Positions 1 to 5,831 of a stretch of 5,831 nt of DNA are shown here, one piece after another. The DNA is taken from positions 1 to 5,831 of the forward strand of contig JAQVID010000239.1 in assembly GCA_028695865.1 (NCBI GenBank), read 5' to 3'. Below the pieces are notes generated by a model that saw nothing but the letters and a program-made list of their open reading frames with translations, did not search any database and was not told the DNA's origin. This DNA is from Thermoguttaceae bacterium. GTDB lineage: Bacteria; Planctomycetota; Planctomycetia; Pirellulales; Thermoguttaceae. Both the position numbers and the translations under genes were made by a program. Positions within the stretch are counted from its first letter, which is position 1; the number at the start of each line of letters is the position of its first letter.

Positions 1-1620
1 GATCAGCTTCTTGTTCGAGGCTTCGACGTGTGCCATCCAGTTACTCGAAAGACGTCCGATTTTGCCCATGATCGCGGTTGACAGATTGTTGAGAACGAGC
101 TTGATACCAAGATGCGCAAACAGATTGAGCGGCGAACGGGGAATCGCGATTTTAATCGCAAAAACATGAGCGTCGTCTGGCGATTTGGGACCGACCACGA
201 GCGCAACTCGGGCATCGTAAGCAGCCGTCTGTCGATCAAACGCTTCTTTCCACGCGTCTGCTTTCGGGCCTAAATGAGCGTTTTCGTTTCCGACCAAAAC
301 GGCAACCGCCGCGTTGGGTGAAACTTCCGTTCGGGACGCGTCCGCCTCGCAACCGATCATAAAGGTGTAAAGGAGTTCCTCACTCACCCGGGGAGGATTA
401 TCGATAATCTGCTGACCGGCGTTCATCTGACGATAATCTTCAGGAGTCCAGTTCAAACATCTTGGACGATGTTCCAGAACATGGAGCCAAGCGTTTTTCG
501 TATCGCGCAGCGGGTCTTTCACAAACGCCCAAGGAGCCGGAGCCTGCGTATCCAAAGCCGATCGGAAAGGCGGAGTCTTGAACGTTGGCGCTCGTTCCGT
601 CGTGTCGGTGAATATGTCAATTAAATATTCGTCCGCGAAATAAGTTACCCGACCATGTTCGCGGTAGAGGTTTGATTCGAAATCAATGTATCTTGCAAGG
701 GCGTCAAGATTGGCCTCTTCCCGCAATTCGGCCAGCAGTGTCTTGACCCGTTTGACCGTATTGGGCGGATTGACTCCGGTGAGGCCCAGTTGACAACACG
801 TTTCCGGCGCCAGTCGATCGACCAGTAATTTACCCAACGCGTCTTCAAAGGCCATGCCCGCGACAATCAACTCCATTGTCGTTGCCTGCATTCGGGTCGA
901 ACCGGCGACTGCCATGGGACCGGTGGTTAAGTCAGCGACATTGACGCGAGGGTCTTCAATGACTTTCCGCGAACGTTCAACGAAACTGCAAAGTAATTCC
1001 GCCGGATTATCGAAAAGAAAATGAACGGAAGCACCAGCGTCAAGACCGGCATGAATCGTACCGATTACCGATGATGTTTCTCCGCCTTCGCTAATCGCGA
1101 CGACCATATCGTTTTTACTCACGCCGGCCGACTCCATCTGACGGTAGCCGAACGAAATGTAATCTTCAAAGGATTCCACCGAACGAATTAAAGCAAAATC
1201 GCCGCCTGTCATGACCGCGAAAGTCTGCTCCGCCAACGTTCCGCACGATTCACGAAGGGAAGGCATCGCTTCGAAACATTGACGCCACCAGCGACGATTG
1301 GCCGCGTCAAGCTCGATGGCCAAACGTCCGGTCGCCCCACAGCCGCTGAATATGATTCGACCTCCGCCCGACAACGTTGAAAGCATATCGTCCGCAAGCT
1401 TTTTGAACGCGTCAGACACGACGATTCGATCAAGCGCCGACATAAGATCGTCGTCGATTTTAAGGAGCATGAGTATTCCGTCCCGGGAACTCGACGCCAG
1501 AAGTTGCGACAGTCCCCGACTTCGCGGGTGCGACTGCTCCGTTACAAGAGCTCCCAAGTGAAATTGTGTTTCGTTTTGAATAAAATCATCTGCCTTTTGC
1601 GTTGGAGTACGGTTGTCCAT
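1..1620 (-). CDS. SIS-domain protein, MurQ/GCKR-like sugar-phosphate-binding protein (3' end beyond window)
   Basis: The frame is open for 540 codons from the ATG at 1620-1618 to the window edge, so the C-terminus is missing. AAAGGA lies 8 bases before the ATG. The family is the SIS group containing N-acetylmuramic acid 6-phosphate etherase (MurQ) and animal glucokinase regulatory protein (GCKR). An N-terminal TEQSHPRSRGLSQL segment (27-40) resembles the MurQ entry motif. The first SIS domain (about 80-260) has SGGGRIIFSGCGATGRL (84-100), GGDFALIRSVESFED (139-153), SEGGETSS (177-184) and GSTRM (240-244). A second SIS-like region (about 280-500) follows. The MurQ-type helix LVLNNLSTAIMGKIGRL (508-524) and a conserved ASNKKL (534-539) come only after it, as in GCKR; MurQ (about 300 residues) has one SIS domain. 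Against E. coli MurQ recalled from memory, catalytic Glu83 aligns with Ala107, while Glu114 aligns with Glu152. Etherase activity is therefore doubtful; sugar-phosphate binding is the safer inference. It is probably cytoplasmic and co-transcribed with the MFS gene 97 bases upstream. Confidence 0.85.
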   Translation of the reverse strand, partial: MDNRTPTQKADDFIQNETQFHLGALVTEQSHPRSRGLSQLLASSSRDGILMLLKIDDDLMSALDRIVVSDAFKKLADDMLSTLSGGGRIIFSGCGATGRLAIELDAANRRWWRQCFEAMPSLRESCGTLAEQTFAVMTGGDFALIRSVESFEDYISFGYRQMESAGVSKNDMVVAISEGGETSSVIGTIHAGLDAGASVHFLFDNPAELLCSFVERSRKVIEDPRVNVADLTTGPMAVAGSTRMQATTMELIVAGMAFEDALGKLLVDRLAPETCCQLGLTGVNPPNTVKRVKTLLAELREEANLDALARYIDFESNLYREHGRVTYFADEYLIDIFTDTTERAPTFKTPPFRSALDTQAPAPWAFVKDPLRDTKNAWLHVLEHRPRCLNWTPEDYRQMNAGQQIIDNPPRVSEELLYTFMIGCEADASRTEVSPNAAVAVLVGNENAHLGPKADAWKEAFDRQTAAYDARVALVVGPKSPDDAHVFAIKIAIPRSPLNLFAHLGIKLVLNNLSTAIMGKIGRLSSNWMAHVEASNKKLI

Positions 1621-1717
1621 TATGGTAATCCTTTCATGGCCGGAAATTCCCGGTGCTTGCTTTTGGAATGGGAACACGAGTTAAAAAATCGATGAAACAA
1701 AGCTGATCAATCAAGTT

Positions 1718-3001
1718 CTATTTTATTCGATCCCTCTTGAATGTAAACAGGGCACAACTTAGGACGGCCACACCTCCAATCAACCAGGAGATCGACATCA
1801 GGGCAAAACCGTAGGAAAGACCTTGCGCCGGATTGTCTTTATACATATCACCCAAAGCCCCTAATATAACAGGTGAAGTCGATCCTATCAGGAACGCGGT
1901 CATGACCATGAGTCCGACAATAGACGCTCTCATCTGGGGCTTAACGACATCGAAAATTGAAGCGTGAGTATTGGTTTCGTAAAGTCCTCGCAGAGCGCCG
2001 AAGAGGAACATCATCAGATAGACATCAGTCAACCGGGGAGCCATGCCCATCCAATAGATTACCGGAACGCCCAAAAGCATGGCAATCCACTGCAAATGAA
2101 CACGAAACAACGGATACCGGGCAACCACGGCGTCGGTCGTAACCCCGCCGAGCAGAATGGCTCCCAGCGCGGCGATATGATGATAAAACATGGAAAAGCC
2201 GCCGGCCGAGATCAAATCCAGGCCGAACTTGCCCGCGATGAATTTGGGTGCCCAAACAACGTAAGCATTATTGACAAAGACAATGGCGATAAATCCCATG
2301 GTCAAAAGCGGCACCGAGGGAATACTCAAAAGTGTTTGGAGCGTTTGGACAATGGTCGGCGTTTTTTCCTTGGCCGCCGTTTCGTCGCCGACATCCAGTC
2401 CGAGTTCCCGGCCAGCCTGTCCCGTCGGTGGATCGTGCAGCAGGAAAATAAAGCTCAAGCCGATGAGGAATCCAATCCCGCCGAAAATACAGAAAGTAAT
2501 GCGCCACCCGTAATGTTCGGCAATCCAACCGGCAGCGAACCCGCTGACAATAACACCAATATAGAGCGACGACTGATGAATGGCCAGAGCAATCGACCGC
2601 GTTGACTTGTGATACGCGGCAATGAGGCTCGTGGCCGCGGGAGCGTAAAACGATTCCCCTCCCGCGGTTGCGACTGATCGAAACGTAATGAGGCTCCAAA
2701 GTCCCGTCGATAATCCGGTGAGCATGGTCGAAAGGCTCCAGAAAATGACGCTCCCGGTAATCAGTTTCTTTTTACTGAAACGGTCGCCGGCAAATCCGGC
2801 TATGGGAACCATCATCGCAAGCATAAAAAACAGAACGAAAGCCGTCAGACCAATTTGCGTATCGTTCAGGTGCAAGTCCTTTTGTATGGCTGTTACGACA
2901 ACACCGAAGATTGCCCGGTCCGCCTGATGAAAGAAGTACGCCCAAAACAGCAGAAAAAGCAGACCCCAGCGATAAAAAGACCCCCGGCTTTTATTCATCA
3001 T
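1718..3001 (-). CDS. MFS transporter, probable organic anion or sugar(-acid) uptake permease
   Basis: A 427-residue inner-membrane carrier of the major facilitator superfamily, full length for the fold. Hydrophobic segments fit 12 helices: about 11-36, 50-72, 79-97, 102-125, 137-159, 167-188, 230-249, 266-288, 302-320, 326-345, 359-384 and 397-420. A charged central loop (about 189-228) joins the two six-helix halves. The MFS motif A is visible as GFAGDRFSKKKL (69-80) between helices 2 and 3. Helix 1 holds the acidic-basic pair D28-R29, and helix 4 has R108 followed by GGESFYAPA (114-122), the pattern seen in anion:cation symporter and spinster-like carriers. The substrate cannot be read from sequence. 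The neighbouring SIS protein makes an amino sugar, a wall-derived sugar or a sugar acid reasonable, by inference only. Two ATG codons stand in tandem; AGGA is 6 bases before the first (3001) and 9 before the second (2998), so either is possible. A strong promoter precedes the gene. Confidence 0.93.
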   Translation of the reverse strand: MMNKSRGSFYRWGLLFLLFWAYFFHQADRAIFGVVVTAIQKDLHLNDTQIGLTAFVLFFMLAMMVPIAGFAGDRFSKKKLITGSVIFWSLSTMLTGLSTGLWSLITFRSVATAGGESFYAPAATSLIAAYHKSTRSIALAIHQSSLYIGVIVSGFAAGWIAEHYGWRITFCIFGGIGFLIGLSFIFLLHDPPTGQAGRELGLDVGDETAAKEKTPTIVQTLQTLLSIPSVPLLTMGFIAIVFVNNAYVVWAPKFIAGKFGLDLISAGGFSMFYHHIAALGAILLGGVTTDAVVARYPLFRVHLQWIAMLLGVPVIYWMGMAPRLTDVYLMMFLFGALRGLYETNTHASIFDVVKPQMRASIVGLMVMTAFLIGSTSPVILGALGDMYKDNPAQGLSYGFALMSISWLIGGVAVLSCALFTFKRDRIK

Positions 3002-3027
3002 TCTTATTCCTGTCCAAGTTTAAACCA

Positions 3028-3104
3028 CTCGGGAAAATTCTTGCCAAAACAGATGTACGCTCAATTAACTGACACAACATCCGCATTATAAAGCTTTTCC
3101 CGAG
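3028..3104. repeat. Perfect 10-base inverted repeat spanning the MFS-SIS promoter
   Basis: CTCGGGAAAA at 3028-3037 and its exact complement TTTTCCCGAG at 3095-3104 are separated by 57 bases. The right arm sits wholly between the -35 and -10 boxes of the predicted promoter. The left arm lies in the leader of the MFS gene, 26 bases before its start codon. With a start site near 3078, only the left arm is transcribed, so an RNA hairpin from this promoter is not expected. A pair of DNA operators for a looping repressor is a better reading. The repeat is seen directly; the function is inferred. Confidence 0.5.
3061..3072. promoter_or_regulatory. Near-palindrome just downstream of the predicted start site (possible operator)
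   Basis: TCAATTAACTGA is a 12-base palindrome with one mismatched pair (positions 4 and 9). It falls about 6-17 bases after the predicted transcription start of the MFS unit and between the two arms of the longer inverted repeat. A regulator bound here could block promoter clearance. The region is AT-rich, so chance is a real alternative. Confidence 0.25.
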
Positions 3105-3113
3105 CGATTACAA
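3085..3113 (-). promoter_or_regulatory. Sigma70-type promoter for the MFS-SIS operon
   Basis: Read on the minus strand, TTGTAA (3113-3108, four of six matches to TTGACA) is followed by a 17-base spacer and a perfect TATAAT (3090-3085). The start site would be near 3080-3078, giving a leader of about 77-79 bases before the ATG at 3001. The promoter lies wholly between the fabF stop and the MFS gene, which supports the MFS gene starting its own transcription unit. The spacer carries one arm of an inverted repeat. Confidence 0.7.
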
Positions 3114-3157
3114 GTAGACTCACGGAAACGGACAGAAATAATGTGAACTAAAGTTTT

Positions 3158-4402
3158 CTATTGGTTGTAGTGCCCGAAAATCAGGACTCCGTTATGGCCG
3201 CCGAACCCCAACGAAAGACTCATCGCGTTTTCAATACGGGCAGACACCCCCTTATGCGGTACATAATTCAAGTCGCATTTTGGGTCCGGCTGGTCAAGAT
3301 TGATTGTCGGAGGACAAAAATGCTCGCGAATCGTCTGAATACACGCAACGGCTTCCAGAGCGCCCGCGGCACCCAAACAGTGCCCAATCATTCCTTTTAT
3401 GGAAGAGATTTTCGTTTCATAAGCGCAAGGACCAAGAGCCTGCTTAATCGCGGCCGTTTCAATCGGGTCGTTCGTGGGAGTCGCCGTGCCGTGCGCATTT
3501 ACATAATCGATTGCCCGGGGCGAGATGCCCGCGTCGTCCAGCGCCAGTCGCATCGCCGCTGCCGCTCCGGTTCCTTCCGGGTCCGGCGCGGTCAGATGCC
3601 ACGCGTCAGACGTTGCGCCGTAACCGCAAATTTCTCCTAAAATCGGAGCGCGTCGCGCTACAGCGTGTTCCAATGTTTCCAAAACCAAAATTGCGGCGCC
3701 TTCGCCCATTACGAACCCATCGCGGTCTTTGTCGAAGGGTCGCGATGCCTTTTCCGGCTCATCGTTGTATGCCGTCGATAATGCTTTCAGCGCGCAGAAT
3801 GCGCCGACTCCAAACTCGGTAATCGTCGCCTCGGTTCCTCCGGCAATGGCCATATCAGCCTTGCCTAACCGCAAATAATCAAGAGCGTGACCAATTGCGT
3901 CCGTGCCCGAAGCGCAGGCGGTGACCACCGTGTGAACGGCGCCTTTGATTCCAAATTCCATCGCAATATTGGCCGCCGCTTCGTTGGGAATCATCTTCGG
4001 TATGGTCATGGCCGACATGCGGGACGGGCCCTTTTCGACAAGTTTCCGCTGTGATTCGGAGTCAATTTCCAGACCGCCAATTCCATTACCGATCCAGGCG
4101 GTTACCCGTTCCGGAACTTGCGCTCGCGCAGGGAGTCCCGCCTGCTGCCAGGCTTCACGAGCCGCGACCAGGGCAAGCTGCGTGAATCGCGCCGTTCGCT
4201 GCGCAACACGATGTTCCAGCCAATCGGCGACGCGAAAATCAGTGCACTCGGCCGCAACTTTACATGCTACCCGGGAAGCGTCGAATTGCGTTATCGGACC
4301 TACCCCGCAGCGACCTTCCTTCAGCGATTGCCAAAAATTGGCGACTCCGATTCCCACCGGCGACACCACTCCCATTCCTGTTACCACGATTCTTTTTCTC
4401 AT
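3158..4402 (-). CDS. fabF: Beta-ketoacyl-ACP synthase II (FabF, KAS II)
   Basis: Condenses malonyl-ACP with a growing acyl-ACP, the chain-elongation step of type II fatty acid synthesis in the cytoplasm. With this start the protein has 414 residues, about the size of E. coli FabF (413). Numbering from the second Met, the active-site cysteine is C163 in VVTACASGTDA, the histidines are H304 in NAHGTATPTND and H341 in KGMIGHCLGAAGALEA, and the conserved lysine is K336. The glycine-rich GFGGHN (399-404) carries the Phe at 400 that gates the pocket in FabF. The Cys-His-His set separates it from FabH (Cys-His-Asn). All catalytic residues are present. The start is chosen by the ribosome site: AGAGGAG ends 5 bases before the ATG at 4402 but only 2 before the one at 4405, which would add one Met. 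No acpP or other fab gene is in view, so it could be one of several paralogues. The gene follows an RluA-type gene on the same strand. Confidence 0.96.
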   Translation of the reverse strand: MRKRIVVTGMGVVSPVGIGVANFWQSLKEGRCGVGPITQFDASRVACKVAAECTDFRVADWLEHRVAQRTARFTQLALVAAREAWQQAGLPARAQVPERVTAWIGNGIGGLEIDSESQRKLVEKGPSRMSAMTIPKMIPNEAAANIAMEFGIKGAVHTVVTACASGTDAIGHALDYLRLGKADMAIAGGTEATITEFGVGAFCALKALSTAYNDEPEKASRPFDKDRDGFVMGEGAAILVLETLEHAVARRAPILGEICGYGATSDAWHLTAPDPEGTGAAAAMRLALDDAGISPRAIDYVNAHGTATPTNDPIETAAIKQALGPCAYETKISSIKGMIGHCLGAAGALEAVACIQTIREHFCPPTINLDQPDPKCDLNYVPHKGVSARIENAMSLSLGFGGHNGVLIFGHYNQ

Positions 4403-4405
4403 CAT

Positions 4406-4559
4406 GTCTCCTCTGGATTCATGAAGGGGTTAAATGATTATTCCATGCGAATACACAGGGAAAATATCATGTATTAGTACCAAACGGTTTTCGACCTGTT
4501 CCCGCTTTTCAAAAACAACGTCAGCGCCGCGCAAAAGCAATCGGCCGCCAACGGCACGA
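4406..4559 (-). other. Spacer between the RluA-type gene and fabF, with a weak extended -10 candidate
   Basis: No recognisable gene lies here. On the minus strand an AT-rich stretch holds TGATATTTT (4469-4461), which could be an extended -10 element (TG, one base, TATTTT) without a good -35. It would give fabF its own promoter with a leader of roughly 50 bases. No intrinsic terminator hairpin with a T-run is visible after the RluA-type stop, so read-through into fabF is also plausible. Two very short reading frames in this stretch are discussed as a finding. Confidence 0.25.
4408..4414 (-). promoter_or_regulatory. Ribosome binding site of fabF that decides between tandem ATGs
   Basis: AGAGGAG (read on the minus strand) is close to a full Shine-Dalgarno sequence. 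It leaves 2 bases to the first ATG (4405-4403) and 5 to the second (4402-4400). The second spacing is in the usual working range and the first is too tight, so the shorter FabF is preferred. Confidence 0.6.
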
Positions 4560-5282
4560 TCATTCCTCCTCGATTCCCGCGGCGTGCCACGCTGACGAAA
4601 GCGGCGCCACAAGCCGAACCGGCTCCCGGGTTTGCGGGTGCGTAAACGTCATTTCTCGCGAATGAAGCGCAATGGCGCGAAGCCGATCATCTTCAAACTG
4701 CTCGCCAAATGTCCGCTGACTGCCGTAAAGGGCATCACCCAAAAGAGGAAAACCCCGACTGGAACATTGAAGCCGTATCTGGTGCGTTCGACCTGTTTCA
4801 AGTTCTATTTCCAGCCAGGTACAGTCGCCGAACCGCTTTTTAACATGATAATGCAAAATTGCTTCCCGGGCATCCGGCGAAATCGGGGCGATCAGCTCGG
4901 CTTGAGCCCGATTCGGTATCTTGCGCATGTAGTCTACCCAGGTACCCTCGTCGTCCGGAATATTCCCTTCGGCAATGGCCCAGTACTTTTTACCGACAAG
5001 CCGTCCGCGAAATTGCTCGCAAAGACGATTGGCTGCCCGAACATGCTTGGCAAAAACAATCGCGCCCGACGCGGGACGATCAAGTCGGTGCGGAATCCCT
5101 AAATAACACCCGCCCGGCTTGTGTTCGCGACGAATAAGGTAATCCTTGATGCGAAACTCCAACGAATCAATTCCAGCGGGAGCCTGGGTAAGAAGCCCTG
5201 CCTGTTTATTGATCGCAATAACCGGACCAACTTCGTATAGGATTTCAAAATCAGGGATAATTACTTCACCACTGTCTTCCAT
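4560..5282 (-). CDS. RluA-family RNA pseudouridine synthase
   Basis: Isomerises specific uridines to pseudouridine in rRNA or tRNA. The 240-residue protein consists of the catalytic domain only, with no N-terminal S4 RNA-binding domain; this matches short RluA-like enzymes (E. coli RluA is about 220) rather than RluC or RluD. The family signature is clear: GIPHRLDRPASGAIVFAK (62-79) contains the invariant HRLD with catalytic Asp68. It is followed by the motif GRTHQIRLQ (164-172), then GDALYG (182-187) and IALHSREMTFTHP (204-216). The N-terminal FEILYEVGPVIAINKQAGLL (12-31) is the usual opening strand pair. The ATG at 5282-5280 has AGGA 6 bases upstream. The target uridine cannot be told from sequence, so no specific rlu name is given. 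The stop overlaps a GAGGAGG run (codons of the terminal Glu residues) that could act as a ribosome site for what follows. Confidence 0.93.
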   Translation of the reverse strand: MEDSGEVIIPDFEILYEVGPVIAINKQAGLLTQAPAGIDSLEFRIKDYLIRREHKPGGCYLGIPHRLDRPASGAIVFAKHVRAANRLCEQFRGRLVGKKYWAIAEGNIPDDEGTWVDYMRKIPNRAQAELIAPISPDAREAILHYHVKKRFGDCTWLEIELETGRTHQIRLQCSSRGFPLLGDALYGSQRTFGEQFEDDRLRAIALHSREMTFTHPQTREPVRLVAPLSSAWHAAGIEEE

Positions 5283-5363
5283 GGTTCATCCTGTCTTCGT
5301 TTTTCTTTTCCGTTTTCACGCAAAACCCCGATATTTACAGTATCAAGCAAACAGCTCTTGCGT

Positions 5364-5390
5364 CTTTTTTAACGATACAGGCTTTTTTAA
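5364..5390. repeat. Direct repeat of TTAAAAAAG overlapping the candidate promoter of the RluA-type gene
   Basis: On the minus strand the nonamer TTAAAAAAG occurs twice, at 5390-5382 and 5372-5364, with 9 bases between them. The copies start 18 bases apart and straddle the proposed -10 element. They may form a bend or a paired binding site, or be low-complexity chance. Confidence 0.3.
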
Positions 5391-5399
5391 TATTTTCAA
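5372..5399 (-). promoter_or_regulatory. Candidate promoter for the RluA-type gene
   Basis: TTGAAA (5399-5394, five of six matches to TTGACA), a 16-base spacer and TATCGT (5377-5372, four of six to TATAAT) are read on the minus strand. The start site would be near 5365, giving a leader of about 80 bases. It lies downstream of the intrinsic terminator of the preceding gene, where a new promoter is needed. The -10 is weak, so the exact position is uncertain. Confidence 0.4.
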
Positions 5400-5429
5400 G
5401 CGGGACAGTTTCAAACTTTGGCCGGATAA

Positions 5430-5464
5430 GAAAAAATTCCGACTCACCAGGTAAGGCAAGCCGG
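5430..5464 (-). terminator. Intrinsic terminator of the exported-protein gene
   Basis: On the minus strand CCGGCTTGCC (5464-5455), loop TTACCT and GGTGAGTCGG (5448-5439) form a 10-pair RNA stem in which seven pairs are Watson-Crick and three are G-U. Two bases later comes a run of six T (AATTTTTTC). It sits 75 bases past the stop codon at 5540 and ahead of the candidate promoter of the RluA-type gene. It therefore separates the two transcription units. Confidence 0.75.
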
Positions 5465-5539
5465 AACAAAATACAATAGAATCAATCGGTCATTCAAATA
5501 GCAGACGATATGGACACGAATATTGCATTCATGCCCGTT

Positions 5540-5831
5540 TTACGGTTTTTCAACCTTAAAATCAAATGTCTTGGTATTTCCATCCACTTGAACGGTTATA
5601 CCACTCATGGAAGGATCGCTGTATTTTTCCTTAATGAGCGGTTTGGGCTGGAATGATTCGCCGCCGCCTTTGGTTTGCGTCTGGTCAAAAGCCCCGACGA
5701 TACCGACTTCGTACTTACCCGGCGGAAGGCCGTTGCCTGGTTTGTCCGAACCAATGACATATTTGCCTTGAGCGTTAAGAGTTCCCCTGGCCTGAAAGCC
5801 GGTCGATTGAAAAACGACCGCTCCCTGGGCC
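5540..5831 (-). CDS. Small exported protein or lipoprotein, carboxypeptidase-regulatory-like (5' end beyond window)
   Basis: The visible part is the last 96 residues, ending at the TAA at 5542-5540; the start and any signal peptide or lipobox lie outside the window. The sequence is a short beta-rich domain: GAVVFQSTGFQARGTLNAQG (3-22), then the turn GLPPGKYEVGIV (34-45), then KEKYSDPSMSGITVQVDG (67-84) and a terminal strand KTFDFKVEKP. The pattern of a VxF strand, an A-x-G-x-L-x-x-x-G-x-Y strand pair, PPGKYxVxI and a closing strand is what carboxypeptidase-regulatory-like (transthyretin-like) domains show. Planctomycetes carry many such small lipoproteins, with the same 'KYSDPxxSGxTVxV' ending. 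The exact role of that family is unknown. Export is inferred from the family, not seen. The gene ends in its own terminator and appears unrelated to its neighbours. Confidence 0.8.
   Translation of the reverse strand, partial: AQGAVVFQSTGFQARGTLNAQGKYVIGSDKPGNGLPPGKYEVGIVGAFDQTQTKGGGESFQPKPLIKEKYSDPSMSGITVQVDGNTKTFDFKVEKP

Noticed and set aside
3..1433. Short minus-strand frames (78, 73 and 74 codons) within the left-hand gene
   Set aside because: They lie in other frames of the continuous 540-codon SIS-domain reading frame, which has clear MurQ/GCKR motifs.
1630..1660. Possible hairpin around CCGGGAATTTCCGG between the MFS and SIS genes
   Set aside because: Only four central pairs form before a mismatch, with no room for a loop and no T-run after it; not a terminator.
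1504..1695. 63-codon plus-strand frame across the gap between the MFS and SIS genes
   Set aside because: Its first part is antisense to the SIS gene start, and no homologous pattern is visible.
1964..2605. 213-codon open frame on the plus strand inside the MFS gene
   Set aside because: It is wholly antisense to a clear 12-helix transporter; the translation is rich in polar and charged residues with no recognisable motif.
3114..3157. Intrinsic terminator expected after fabF
   Set aside because: No stable GC-rich stem followed by a T-run could be found; fabF may end by another mechanism or read through.
3161..3640. 159-codon open frame on the plus strand antisense to fabF
   Set aside because: It lies within the intact FabF gene, is rich in Arg and shows no domain pattern; it is a by-product of fabF codon usage.
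3945..4477. Plus-strand frames (159 and 119 codons) antisense to the start of fabF and running into the spacer
   Set aside because: Most of their length is antisense to FabF coding sequence and the two overlap each other in different frames; no family features.
4632..5137. Plus-strand frames of 156 and 92 codons over the RluA-type gene
   Set aside because: Antisense to a complete pseudouridine synthase with all motifs; no recognisable domain.
5146..5454. 102-codon plus-strand frame running from the RluA-type start into the intergenic region
   Set aside because: It covers the ribosome site, candidate promoter and part of the terminator of minus-strand genes, and its sequence has no protein-like pattern.

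Overview
The window carries five genes, all on the minus strand, so transcription runs from right (5831) to left (1). The two end genes are cut by the window edges. Base composition is moderate. The best guess for the source is a member of the Planctomycetota. This rests mainly on the gene at the right edge, whose C-terminal half looks like the short secreted or lipoprotein family with a carboxypeptidase-regulatory-like fold that is very abundant in that phylum. The RluA-type enzyme without an S4 domain and the long GCKR-like SIS protein fit the same group. This assignment is inference from family resemblance, not from a marker gene.

Layout in transcription order. (1) 5831-5540: C-terminal part of a small exported beta-rich protein, followed 75 bases past its stop by a convincing intrinsic terminator (5464-5430). 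(2) 5282-4560: an RluA-family pseudouridine synthase with a possible promoter just upstream. After a 157-base spacer comes fabF (4402-3158), a complete and apparently catalytically intact beta-ketoacyl-ACP synthase II. (3) A well-formed sigma70-type promoter (TTGTAA, 17 bases, TATAAT) at 3113-3085 heads a second unit: a 12-helix MFS transporter (3001-1718), then, 97 bases on, the N-terminal 540 residues of a SIS-domain protein (1620-1) related to MurNAc-6-phosphate etherase (MurQ) and, in its longer two-SIS layout, to glucokinase regulatory protein (GCKR).

How they may work together. The RluA-like enzyme and FabF are housekeeping functions (RNA modification, fatty acid chain elongation) with no obvious link beyond position. 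The transporter and SIS protein look like a small uptake and sugar-phosphate-handling operon, possibly for an amino sugar, a cell-wall-derived sugar or a sugar acid. The SIS protein keeps the MurQ fold landmarks but seems to lack one of the two glutamates needed for etherase catalysis, so it may sense or bind a sugar phosphate rather than cleave a lactyl ether. The promoter of this unit carries a perfect 10-base inverted repeat, one arm between -35 and -10 and the other in the leader, plus a near-palindrome just after the start site. That arrangement suggests local repression. No RNA genes, insertion sequences, CRISPR arrays or origins were seen.
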